A stretch of DNA of 64,000 nt from Agreia bicolorata. GTDB taxonomy: Bacteria; Actinomycetota; Actinomycetes; Actinomycetales; Microbacteriaceae. A model generated the notes under the pieces. The model had not been told where the DNA came from. It did not search any database and saw only the letters and a list, made by a program, of their open reading frames with translations. A program made the position numbers and the translations under genes. Below, one piece after another: positions 53,601 to 60,437 of this stretch. Every line of letters starts with the position of its first letter. Position 1 is the stretch's first letter. The stretch is taken from NCBI RefSeq assembly GCF_000938265.1, contig NZ_JYFC01000011.1:1-64000 (forward strand). Reading direction: 5' to 3'.

Positions 53601-54447
53601 CGTCGACGACGAGGTCGATCGGGTCGTGGCGCTGGTGCTCGACCACGCCATCAACTACCCGGGCGAATCGCTTATGGTCATCACGGCCAGCCCGCGTCAC
53701 GCCGTGCGCGTGCAGCAGGCGGTTCTGTCGGCCTTCGCCAAGCGCAGCGATCTGAGCGACTTCATTCTGAAAGACCGCGCCGAGCCGTTTATGGTCGCCA
53801 CTCTCGACCAGTCGGTCGCCCAGAGCCGCGACCGTGTGATCTTCTCAGTGGGCTATGGCAAGACCACCCACGGCCGCGTGCTCACGAACTTCGGTGCGCT
53901 GGGGCGTCCCGGCGGCGAAAGACTACTCGCCGTGGGCATGACTCGTGCTCGCCGCTCGATGGACATCGTCAGCTGCTTCCACCCGCACGACATCGATGAA
54001 GAGCGTATGGCCCACGGCATCGTGGCGTTGCGTCAGATCCTCACCGAGGTCGAATCCGGGCCCACCCCCGACACGTTCTCGAGCCCGGGCGATGCATTGC
54101 TGATCGACCTGGCCCGACGGCTCGGATCACGGGGCCTCGAGGTGGCATTCGAACACCGCGGCAAGCTCACGCTCGTGGCCTCGCACGACGGCCGCGCGAT
54201 CGCCATCGAGACGGATTCGGTGGTGCACGCTTCGAGCCTGCGCGAGTCTCTTCGCCTGCGTCCCGACATGCTCAGACGACTGGGCTGGCACTACCTGAGG
54301 GTGCACAGCTTCGAACTGTTCAGCGACCCCGAGGCCGTTGCCTCGCGCATCGCCCAGATCATCGGGGTGCGCGAGCTCAAGGCCGTCGACAGGCAGCCGA
54401 CCTCGCCCAGCACCGACGAGACGGCGCCGCTTCCGTTCTCCCGATAG
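50659..54447 (+). CDS. large SF1-helicase-like protein with degraded ATPase motifs and nuclease-like tail
   Basis: The 1262-residue protein has the layout of SF1 DNA/RNA helicases of the DUF4011 kind. An N-terminal domain (1-300) is followed by a split helicase core and a C-terminal Vsr-like fold (RRLGWHYLRVHSFELFSDPEAVA). The Walker A loop reads LPGTGGTQT (about 319-327), with glycine where the catalytic lysine belongs. Motif II reads VILVDAGATT instead of VDEA, while motifs V and VI survive in altered form (VATLDQSVAQSRDRVIFSVG, GMTRARRSMDIV). It therefore probably does not hydrolyse ATP normally. The Vsr-like tail lacks an obvious full catalytic set. GTG 50659 has an AAGG site. Its role is unknown, perhaps a structural DNA-repair or defence factor. 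Confidence 0.82.
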   Translation: MWRADKKLDADGIPTAADDDSSAWGRQTAPEKGGRPLTNLTSESRVEPNRERWRDELSRVGGVSPLIHFDDSPRNRIDLSATHPGGLAQFITGNATLLSSLIRDELALRTARLAAAAITDKGVELRSVRGIDAVNLGIGFAEWRLEQESFSAPVLLRPVSVRRYGRDFELKLRGGPTVNPELVRALSEQFQIELDADALVALAVNNGVFKPQPVIDQLRGLTSQLAWFSVSPRLAVSTFADVSHALVDDAVDLAHPVLDALAGNVTARRGVQDGYHPVDATPQDQRPPATDTLLLDADPEQENVIAQIGAGNSLVVKTLPGTGGTQTIVNAVGALIAQNKRVLVVSPRRLSLRGIARRLTDVGLPGVAVSPRTLRRDLIQSIGRNEKARQPHVADVDEALVRLRGVLLDYRSSLGRVDPVLKVSVLDALRELARLELLQTPPSTKARLDRHALEGLASGRVQAAKTLSKAAALGEFRYGPDDSPWYGAAFASSDDAHSAHQLAKKLHKTDLPTLLSGAWELIGQTRMRPFATLTELGVYLRLLLDLRETLDKFLPVVFDRSLTELIAATSNRRDSPQLSSTSRRRLRGLAREYVRPGVHIGDLNEALKHIQQQRTLWYRFAAAGIPPEIPIGIADVQVAYQRVTEDLAQLDVPLGTVGTARQLTSLPIDELVSMVEGLAADSEVLANLQERTALLDTLREHSLDPLLTDLSQRHVPESAVADELELAWWQSVLELMLANDRALLGANTSVLDRLEADFRLVDEAHASASGALLAWQLAETWSVGLVDYPEEAAALKNILRTDGVDSQALHEAAPHLGRVLAPVWLASPYEIAEISDSLHFDTVILVDAGATTLAENVGAIRRGRQVVAFGDPVTQTPSRFDIAIAATPDSSNRAQAEQSVEELHAESALARLAELVPTLPLTRSYRAGGEDLAELVNHRFYGGKIDSLPWAGTFLGHGSLALHYVEGRGGMPDTETGAVESVDDEVDRVVALVLDHAINYPGESLMVITASPRHAVRVQQAVLSAFAKRSDLSDFILKDRAEPFMVATLDQSVAQSRDRVIFSVGYGKTTHGRVLTNFGALGRPGGERLLAVGMTRARRSMDIVSCFHPHDIDEERMAHGIVALRQILTEVESGPTPDTFSSPGDALLIDLARRLGSRGLEVAFEHRGKLTLVASHDGRAIAIETDSVVHASSLRESLRLRPDMLRRLGWHYLRVHSFELFSDPEAVASRIAQIIGVRELKAVDRQPTSPSTDETAPLPFSR

Positions 54448-54458
54448 GCTCGGCTCCC

Positions 54459-54701
54459 GTGGTGCCGAAAGAGACGAACGATGCCGATTCTGCGTGCGCC
54501 GAGCCGACGGTTCGCCGAACAGGGCGTCGCCGCGTCACAACGGATGCCGTGGCCGGCTCAGACCCGACACCTCAGCGAGCCGATGGCTCGGCCGTGGAGA
54601 AAGCCGACGAAGACACGGACGCCTCGTGGGGCGATCCTTCGCCGCGCGGCAGCGACAAGAACGACGACAGGCTGAAGCTCGAGAAGCCGCCGCACTGGTG
54701 A
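54459..54701 (+). CDS. small hydrophilic hypothetical protein
   Basis: The 80-residue product starts with GTG at 54459, 11 bases after the helicase-like gene. It is disordered and highly charged and ends in DDRLKLEKPPHW, a tail seen in small actinobacterial proteins of unknown role. It is probably translated from the end of the helicase transcript. Confidence 0.6.
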   Translation: MVPKETNDADSACAEPTVRRTGRRRVTTDAVAGSDPTPQRADGSAVEKADEDTDASWGDPSPRGSDKNDDRLKLEKPPHW

Positions 54702-54723
54702 GCGAGCCGTCTCCCTGACCTGA

Positions 54724-55155
54724 TCAGGCGTCGTGTGGAGTGCCCGACGACGATGCCTGCTGCTTGGCGAGCAGGTCGCGGATCTCGGTGAGCAGTTCGG
54801 CCTCGGTCGGGGGAGAGGTGACCGCGTCGTCGGGAGTTGGCTGCTGCTTCTTGATGAAGGCCACCTTCTTGAGGTGATTGATCGGCAGCACGAACACGAA
54901 GTAGACGACCACGGCGACGATCAAAAATTGGATGATCGCGGCAAGCACGGTGCCTAACTCGATGGTGCTCTTGCCGACGGCGATCGGGAACGCTCCGACG
55001 AGACTCTCAGCCCCGCCTACAGCGCCAAGCACAGGAGTGATGACGTTATCGACGATCGATTTGACGACGGCACTGAATGCCGCGCCGATGACCACGGCGA
55101 CAGCCAGGTCGATAACGTTTCCGCGGAGGACGAACTCCTTGAATCCTTTGAGCAT
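54724..55155 (-). CDS. mscL: large-conductance mechanosensitive channel MscL
   Basis: The 143-residue channel opens on membrane stretch to release solutes. It shows MLKGFKEFVLRGNVIDLAVAVVIGAAF at the N-terminus and first helix, and the second helix IIQFLIVAVVVYFVFVLPIN. The cytoplasmic bundle ends ELLTEIRDLLAKQ. ATG 55155 gives the canonical start. It is the first of the conserved block mscL, fmdB, 5-formyl-THF cyclo-ligase and galU, also found in mycobacteria. Confidence 0.96.
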   Translation of the reverse strand: MLKGFKEFVLRGNVIDLAVAVVIGAAFSAVVKSIVDNVITPVLGAVGGAESLVGAFPIAVGKSTIELGTVLAAIIQFLIVAVVVYFVFVLPINHLKKVAFIKKQQPTPDDAVTSPPTEAELLTEIRDLLAKQQASSSGTPHDA

Positions 55156-55177
55156 GGTGCTTTTCCTTATCGCTTCT

Positions 55178-55546
55178 CTATTTGGCCGAGCTGCCGGATG
55201 CGGCAGGCGTTGACGAACCGCTCGAGCCGCTCGAACTGCTGGATCCGCTCGAACCGCCGGAGCTGGACGAGGTCGACGGCGCAGCGGGCGTGGAGGATGA
55301 CGACGATTCGCCCGATCCACTCGCCTTGCCTGTGCTGCTCGAGCCGCTTGTGCCGGCCGACTTCTCGCCCGCGCGCGAGTCGGTGCGGTAGAAACCCGAC
55401 CCGTTGAACGTCACGCCGACGGCGCTGAACACCTTGCGGAGTTTTCCGCCGCAGACGGGGCACACCGTGAGGGAGTCGTCGGTGAATGCCTGGTGGATGT
55501 CGAAGGCGTTTGTGCACTCGGTGCAGCGGTACGAATAGGTGGGCAC
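55178..55546 (-). CDS. FmdB-family zinc-ribbon protein
   Basis: The 122-residue protein has an N-terminal zinc ribbon (MPTYSYRCTECTNAFD, then CPVCGGKLRKVF) and KVFSAVGVTFNGSGFYRTD, which define the FmdB family. The last 60 residues are almost only serine and glycine. The mycobacterial relative in the same gene order is a redox-regulated chaperone with such a disordered tail, so this protein may also respond to oxidation by losing zinc. It lies 22 bases upstream of mscL on the same strand. Confidence 0.9.
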   Translation of the reverse strand: MPTYSYRCTECTNAFDIHQAFTDDSLTVCPVCGGKLRKVFSAVGVTFNGSGFYRTDSRAGEKSAGTSGSSSTGKASGSGESSSSSTPAAPSTSSSSGGSSGSSSSSGSSGSSTPAASGSSAK

Positions 55547-55595
55547 GGAAGATGACTCCTTGAAAACGGTGGAACGACGTGCCGAACGGCGCGGG

Positions 55596-56174
55596 TTAGA
55601 ACGTGATGATCTGCGTGGGGGTGACGACGCCGTCGACGGGCTGGTCGTGGATCTCGCGAGGAACGGTTTCGAGCAATTCGTCGTCGAAGATCACGGCGTA
55701 GACGGGAGGGCACTTCTGCATGCTTCCCAACGTCTTGTCAAAGTATCCCCGACCCCAGCCCAGTCTGACCCCGGAGGCGTCGACTGCGGCGGCAGGGATG
55801 ATGATGAGATCGACATCGTTGATGATCATCGGGCCGAGAATCTCGCCGATGGGTTCGGGCATGCCGAACAGGCCCTCGGCTTCTGATTCACCGTCGCCGT
55901 GGGTCCAGTCGAGTAGGCCGTCCTCCCTGGCGATGGGAAACAGGGTGCGGATGCCGTTCGCCTGCGCCCAGTTGAGGAACTCGCGGGTGTTCGGCTCGTG
56001 CGTGGCCGACAGATAGCACGAGATGAAGCCCGCGCCCGTGTCTGTGACCAGCTTCTGCAGGTTGCGGGTGAAGCCCTCGGTGGCGGATGCCCGCTCGACG
56101 GACGTTCGAGTTCTACGTCGCTCTCGGAGCTCGGCTCGAAGTGCGCGTTTGATGTTGCTCGGGTCGGTGACCAT
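55596..56174 (-). CDS. 5-formyltetrahydrofolate cyclo-ligase
   Basis: The 192-residue enzyme converts 5-formyl-THF to 5,10-methenyl-THF with ATP. Visible features are KRALRAELRERRR at the N-terminus, the C-terminal GVRLGWGRGYFDKTL loop that binds ATP and folate, and the closing HDQPVDGVVTPTQII. Length and order of motifs are normal for the family. It is divergent from galU. Confidence 0.95.
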   Translation of the reverse strand: MVTDPSNIKRALRAELRERRRTRTSVERASATEGFTRNLQKLVTDTGAGFISCYLSATHEPNTREFLNWAQANGIRTLFPIAREDGLLDWTHGDGESEAEGLFGMPEPIGEILGPMIINDVDLIIIPAAAVDASGVRLGWGRGYFDKTLGSMQKCPPVYAVIFDDELLETVPREIHDQPVDGVVTPTQIITF

Positions 56175-56259
56175 CTAAGAGATTTTAGTTGCATGTATGT
56201 ATCGCCCGTGTTTCGCAATCCGGCGCATCGACTACGTGGCATTGGATAGCCTTGGCGGT

Positions 56260-57150
56260 ATGGGGACAAAGATTACAAAAGCCGTCATTCCTGCAGCCGG
56301 GCTGGGAACTCGCTTCCTGCCCGCCACGAAGGCGCTGCCTAAAGAGATGCTTCCGGTCGTCGACAAGCCGGCTATCCAGTACGTGGTCGAAGAGGCCGTG
56401 AAGGCAGGGCTCGACGACATCCTCGTCGTGACGGGCCGCAACAAGCACGCACTGGCCAACCACTTCGACCGCGTCACCGAGCTCGAGGCCACTCTCGAGT
56501 CGAAGGGTGACGGCAACAAGCTGCGCATGGTCAACGAGGCCACCGCGCTCGCCGAGATGCACTACGTCCGTCAGGGCGATCCCCGCGGGCTCGGCCATGC
56601 CGTGCTGCGCGCCCGCATGCACGTCGGCAACCAGCCGTTCGCCGTTCTCCTCGGTGACGACCTGATCGACGCCCGAGACGAGCTGCTCACCCGCATGATC
56701 GAGGTGGCTGAGACGCGCACCACGACCGTCGTCGCCCTCCTCGAGGTCGACCCCTCGGTCGTGCACATGTACGGCGTGGCATCCATCGAAGAAACCGACG
56801 AAGACGACGTGGTGCGCATCACCGGCCTGGTCGAGAAGCCGGCCGCAGAAGACGCTCCCTCGAACTACGCGGTCATCGGGCGCTACGTTCTGCAGCCCGA
56901 GGTCTTCGACGTTCTCGAGAAGACCGAGCCGGGCAAGGGCAACGAGATCCAGCTCACCGACGCGCTCGAAACCCTCGCGGCCGACACCTCGATCGCTGGT
57001 GGCGTCTACGGAGTCGTCTTCCGCGGTCGTCGCTACGACACGGGTGACAAACTCGACTACATTAAGGCCATCATCCAGCTGGCGAGCGATCGCGAAGATC
57101 TGGGCGGCGACCTGCGACCCTGGCTCAAGGAATACGCCAAGGGCCTGTAA
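56260..57150 (+). CDS. galU: UTP-glucose-1-phosphate uridylyltransferase
   Basis: The 296-residue enzyme makes UDP-glucose from UTP and glucose-1-phosphate for envelope sugars. It has KAVIPAAGLGTRFLPATKALPKEMLP at the nucleotide site, QGDPRGLGHAVL, the metal-binding LLGDDLID and GLVEKPAAEDAPSN. ATG 56260 gives the expected N-terminus. TAGCCT at 56246-56251 could be a -10 box, giving a short or absent leader. Confidence 0.96.
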   Translation: MGTKITKAVIPAAGLGTRFLPATKALPKEMLPVVDKPAIQYVVEEAVKAGLDDILVVTGRNKHALANHFDRVTELEATLESKGDGNKLRMVNEATALAEMHYVRQGDPRGLGHAVLRARMHVGNQPFAVLLGDDLIDARDELLTRMIEVAETRTTTVVALLEVDPSVVHMYGVASIEETDEDDVVRITGLVEKPAAEDAPSNYAVIGRYVLQPEVFDVLEKTEPGKGNEIQLTDALETLAADTSIAGGVYGVVFRGRRYDTGDKLDYIKAIIQLASDREDLGGDLRPWLKEYAKGL

Positions 57151-57198
57151 GCGGTCCCCAAGTTCACCACAACGCCGAAGGAATGACTGTCACCGCCG

Positions 57199-57852
57199 AT
57201 GTTTGTTCCCACCCTGTCCGACGGCCCCATCGTCATTCGCCCCATCCGGGTGCGGGATGCGCGAGCGCTCGAACGTGAGCTCATGGAGAACCGCGGCTGG
57301 CTGCGCAAGTGGGAGGCGACCAACCCGCACGGGCCGATGTCTTTCGATACGCGGGCGAGCATCCGGTCTTTGCAGAGCAACGCGCGAGCCGGCTACGGAC
57401 TGCCGTTTCTGATCGAATACAACGGCGAGCTGGCGGGCCAACTCAACGTGTCGTCGATCAGCTACGGGTCTGTGTCGTCGGCGAGCATCGGCTACTGGGT
57501 CTCCGAGCGGTTCGCGGGCAAGAACATCACGCCCACCGCCGTCGCCCTGGCTTCCGACTACTCGTTCTTTCAGGTGGGACTTCACCGCATCGAGATCTGC
57601 ATTCGGCCCGAGAACGCACCGAGTCTTCGCGTCGTCGAGAAGCTGGGCTACCGCTACGAGGGGCTTCGGCGCCGGTTCATTCACATCAACGGCGACTGGC
57701 GCGATCACTTCTGCTTCGCCCTGGTCGCCGAAGAGCTTCCCGTCGGTGTGCTGCGGCGGTGGAAAGACGGTCGGGTTCCCGCGGGCGAAGGCTCCGTTCC
57801 GCTTGTCGACCGCGAGGCCGCGCAACGGGCCATCGAGACGATTCCTCGCTGA
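57199..57852 (+). CDS. GNAT acetyltransferase, RimJ-like
   Basis: The 217-residue acetyltransferase shows IRPIRVRDARALERELMENRGWLRKWEATNP and the acetyl-CoA loop IGYWVSERFAGKNITPTAV. These are typical of RimJ-like enzymes that acetylate protein N-termini, and the C-terminal helix RVVEKLGYRYEGLRRRFIHI closes the fold. Its position after galU matches the conserved actinobacterial order galU-(moeA-like)-rimJ-membrane protein. The moeA-like gene is missing here. Confidence 0.9.
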   Translation: MFVPTLSDGPIVIRPIRVRDARALERELMENRGWLRKWEATNPHGPMSFDTRASIRSLQSNARAGYGLPFLIEYNGELAGQLNVSSISYGSVSSASIGYWVSERFAGKNITPTAVALASDYSFFQVGLHRIEICIRPENAPSLRVVEKLGYRYEGLRRRFIHINGDWRDHFCFALVAEELPVGVLRRWKDGRVPAGEGSVPLVDREAAQRAIETIPR

Positions 57853-57935
57853 CTTGCGACTAATTGCGTCGCGGGTGTTCGCGACACACGCAGCCAGAAG
57901 GCTCCAACAGGCCATCGCTCTCATACCGTAGAGCC

Positions 57936-58829
57936 ATGACAACGGACTGGCTGGGCGGAGGCCTCATCATCGCCGTCGCAGCTGGGCTGTGGCTGATTTA
58001 TTTTATGCCGACCTGGTCTCGGCGCCGAGAGTTCTTCGCGACCGAGCGCAACGCTGTGCGGTTGCAGCAGACGCTGCGCATTCTCGCTGAGACGAGCGAG
58101 GTGCCCGACGAGATCCGTGTCGCCACGACGGCGCGCAGTGTGGCCGAGCAGCAGCGCTATCTGCGCCAGGTGTCGCAAGATGCCACGCCGGTTGCCGTTC
58201 TCATCGCGGCCCGCATCAAACGTTCGCGCGCCGTCACCACCGCGATCTTCCTTCTCTCCGCGTCGATCGCGGTTCTCGCCGGTTTTCAGATCACTCTCGC
58301 CGGTGCCTGGGTCGTCGTCGCCATCGGCGCCTCCGTCTCCTCCCTCTGCGTTGTGATGCTGGGCAAGCTCGCCCGCGCCGGCCGCAGCCTTCGCCTCCCC
58401 GCACCGCGGCTTACCGTGCACGACCAGACGCTGGTCGACCACGGGGGATCGTTCCTCGACGCCGAGCCGGCTCCGGTCGCCGCGCCCGTCGCTCCGAGTG
58501 AGTGGACTCCCATCCCGCTTCCCAAGCCTCTCTATGCCGCCCGCGTCTCTGCGCCGGGTCTCGCGACCGCGTTGCCCTCGGTGGCTCGCGAGGTCTCGCT
58601 CGAGATCGAGGCCGACCTCCGTCGAGCCGCATCGGATGCCGAGAACGCCCTGCGCGCGGCAGCGTCCGCCGGTCCTGCGGTAGCCCCCATCGAGCTTCCG
58701 CTCGCACCCATCGCCGAGCCGGTGGCACCGCGCCCGCCCAGCCGTTTTGCATCCATGGGCATCGTCGACACCACCGACGGCTCACGGCTCGACCTCGACG
58801 AGGTTCTCGCACGCCGCAGGGCAGGCTGA
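57936..58829 (+). CDS. GlpR/SepX-like membrane protein (probable divisome factor)
   Basis: The 297-residue protein has a first membrane helix near residues 5-27 (WLGGGLIIAVAAGLWLIYFMPTW) and a charged cytoplasmic loop. Two closely spaced helices follow near 100-145, then a long disordered, alanine- and proline-rich tail ending RRRAG. Location after galU and rimJ and the helix plan match corynebacterial GlpR, mycobacterial Rv0996 and streptomycete SepX, which take part in cell division. That link is inference from synteny and topology, not from sequence comparison. ATG 57936 follows TACCGT, so the messenger may be leaderless. Databases often call this family large exoprotein. Confidence 0.75.
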   Translation: MTTDWLGGGLIIAVAAGLWLIYFMPTWSRRREFFATERNAVRLQQTLRILAETSEVPDEIRVATTARSVAEQQRYLRQVSQDATPVAVLIAARIKRSRAVTTAIFLLSASIAVLAGFQITLAGAWVVVAIGASVSSLCVVMLGKLARAGRSLRLPAPRLTVHDQTLVDHGGSFLDAEPAPVAAPVAPSEWTPIPLPKPLYAARVSAPGLATALPSVAREVSLEIEADLRRAASDAENALRAAASAGPAVAPIELPLAPIAEPVAPRPPSRFASMGIVDTTDGSRLDLDEVLARRRAG

Positions 58830-58887
58830 GCGTCTCGTTCGGTTCGGAGTCGCTGCCGCGGTCGTGATAGTCTTCCAAGGCAGTTCC

Positions 58888-58963
58888 GGGGCATTGGCGC
58901 AGTTGGTAGCGCGCTTCGTTCGCATCGAAGAGGTCAGGAGTTCGAATCTCCTATGCTCCACCA
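58888..58963 (+). tRNA. tRNA-Ala (anticodon CGC)
   Basis: The cloverleaf is complete: acceptor GGGGCAT/ATGCTCC, D arm GCGC/GCGC, anticodon stem CTTCG/CGAAG with loop TTCGCAT (CGC), and T arm AGGAG/CTCCT with loop TTCGAAT. CCA is encoded at 58961-58963. It reads GCG codons. Confidence 0.96.
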
Positions 58964-58973
58964 GAACAGCACG

Positions 58974-59005
58974 AAGAAGCCCCGGTCTTAGACCGGGGCT
59001 TCTTT
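58974..59005 (+). terminator. rho-independent terminator of the tRNA-Ala gene
   Basis: AAGAAGCCCCGGTC pairs perfectly with GACCGGGGCTTCTT across a TTA-containing loop, and TTTG follows. It ends the tRNA transcript 11 bases after the CCA. Confidence 0.92.
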
Positions 59006-59051
59006 GCTTTGTAAGGGGCATGTCCTTTCGACGCGGAGGTAGCGTGGAAAA

Positions 59052-60437
59052 ATGACGCGTCCCCTCATCGCCACAGTCGGTCAGCTCAGGGCTTCGGGCC
59101 ACCAGCAGAAGTCCCTTCGAGTCGAGATCCGCGACAACCTTCTGGCGGCTCTTCGAGAAGGTCGTGATCCCTGGCCAGGGCTGCACGGTTTCGAGGCCAC
59201 GGTCATCCCTCAGCTTGAGCGAGCTCTGATCGCGGGGCACGACATCGTGCTGCTCGGCGAACGTGGGCAGGGCAAGACCCGCCTCTTGCGAACCATGGTG
59301 GGCCTGCTCGACGAGTGGTCGCCGGTGATCGAGGGGTCGGAACTGGGGGAGCATCCGTTCGACCCCATCACCAGCCAGAGCGTGCGCCGTGCCCACGAAC
59401 TCGGCGACGACCTGCCCGTGTCCTGGCGCACGCGCGAGGAGCGTTACGCGGAGAAGCTCGCAACGCCCGACACATCCGTCGCCGACCTCATCGGCGACGT
59501 CGACCCCATGAAGGTGGCCGAAGGGCGCAGCCTCGGAGACCCGGAGACGATCCACTTCGGCCTCATTCCTCGCAGCCACCGAGGCATCGTGGCCATCAAC
59601 GAACTGCCCGACCTCGCCGAGCGCATCCAGGTGGCCATGCTCAACGTGATGGAGGAGCGTGACATCCAGATCCGCGGCTACGTGCTGCGACTGCCCCTCG
59701 ACGTGCTGGTCGTCGCCAGCGCCAACCCCGAGGACTACACGAACCGCGGACGCATCATCACGCCGTTGAAAGATCGCTTCGGCGCTGAGATCCGAACCCA
59801 CTATCCGCTCGAGCTCGCCGACGAGGTGTCGATCATCCGGCAGGAGGCCGATCTCGTGGCCAAGGTGCCCGAGTATCTCGTCGAGATCCTCGCCCGTTTC
59901 ACTCGCGCGCTCCGAGAGTCGCCGTCGGTCGATCAGCGCAGCGGTGTGAGCGCGCGCTTCGCGATCGCCGGAGCGGAGACCATCGCCGCGGCGGCCATCC
60001 ATCGCGCCACGCGGCAGGGCGAACCGGATGCCGTGGCCCGGCCGGTCGATCTCGAAACGGCCGTCGACGTGCTCGGCGGCAAGATCGAGTTCGAGTCGGG
60101 TGAGGAAGGGCGTGAGGACGAGATTCTCGACCACCTGCTGCGTCGCGCCACGGCGGAGACCGTGAACGCGTACTTCAGAGGCCTCGACTTCAGAGCGCTG
60201 GTCTCTGCCGTCGAAGAGGGCGCGGTGGTGACGACAGGCGAACAGGTTCCGGCGCGCGAGTTCCTTGCGGGGCTTCCGGCCCTCGGCGAATCCGAGCTCT
60301 ACGACCAGATCGCCGATCGGCTCGGCGCCCGAGGGGACGGTCAGCGGGCGGGAGCGATCGAACTCGCCCTCGAGGGGCTCTTCCTCGACCGGCGCATCAG
60401 CAAGGCCTCAGGGGGAGGCGAAACGATCTATGGCTAG
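59052..60437 (+). CDS. MoxR/ChlI-type AAA+ ATPase
   Basis: The 461-residue ATPase is of the magnesium-chelatase/MoxR class. It has Walker A LLGERGQGKTRLL near residues 67-79, Walker B with GIVAINELPDLAERIQVAMLNVMEERDIQIRGY, sensor 1 VVASANPEDY, and sensor 2 region RSGVSARFAIAGAETI. These ATPases work with von Willebrand factor A proteins as chaperones or metal-inserting machines. The VWA gene overlaps by eight bases, so the two are partners. Confidence 0.9.
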   Translation: MTRPLIATVGQLRASGHQQKSLRVEIRDNLLAALREGRDPWPGLHGFEATVIPQLERALIAGHDIVLLGERGQGKTRLLRTMVGLLDEWSPVIEGSELGEHPFDPITSQSVRRAHELGDDLPVSWRTREERYAEKLATPDTSVADLIGDVDPMKVAEGRSLGDPETIHFGLIPRSHRGIVAINELPDLAERIQVAMLNVMEERDIQIRGYVLRLPLDVLVVASANPEDYTNRGRIITPLKDRFGAEIRTHYPLELADEVSIIRQEADLVAKVPEYLVEILARFTRALRESPSVDQRSGVSARFAIAGAETIAAAAIHRATRQGEPDAVARPVDLETAVDVLGGKIEFESGEEGREDEILDHLLRRATAETVNAYFRGLDFRALVSAVEEGAVVTTGEQVPAREFLAGLPALGESELYDQIADRLGARGDGQRAGAIELALEGLFLDRRISKASGGGETIYG

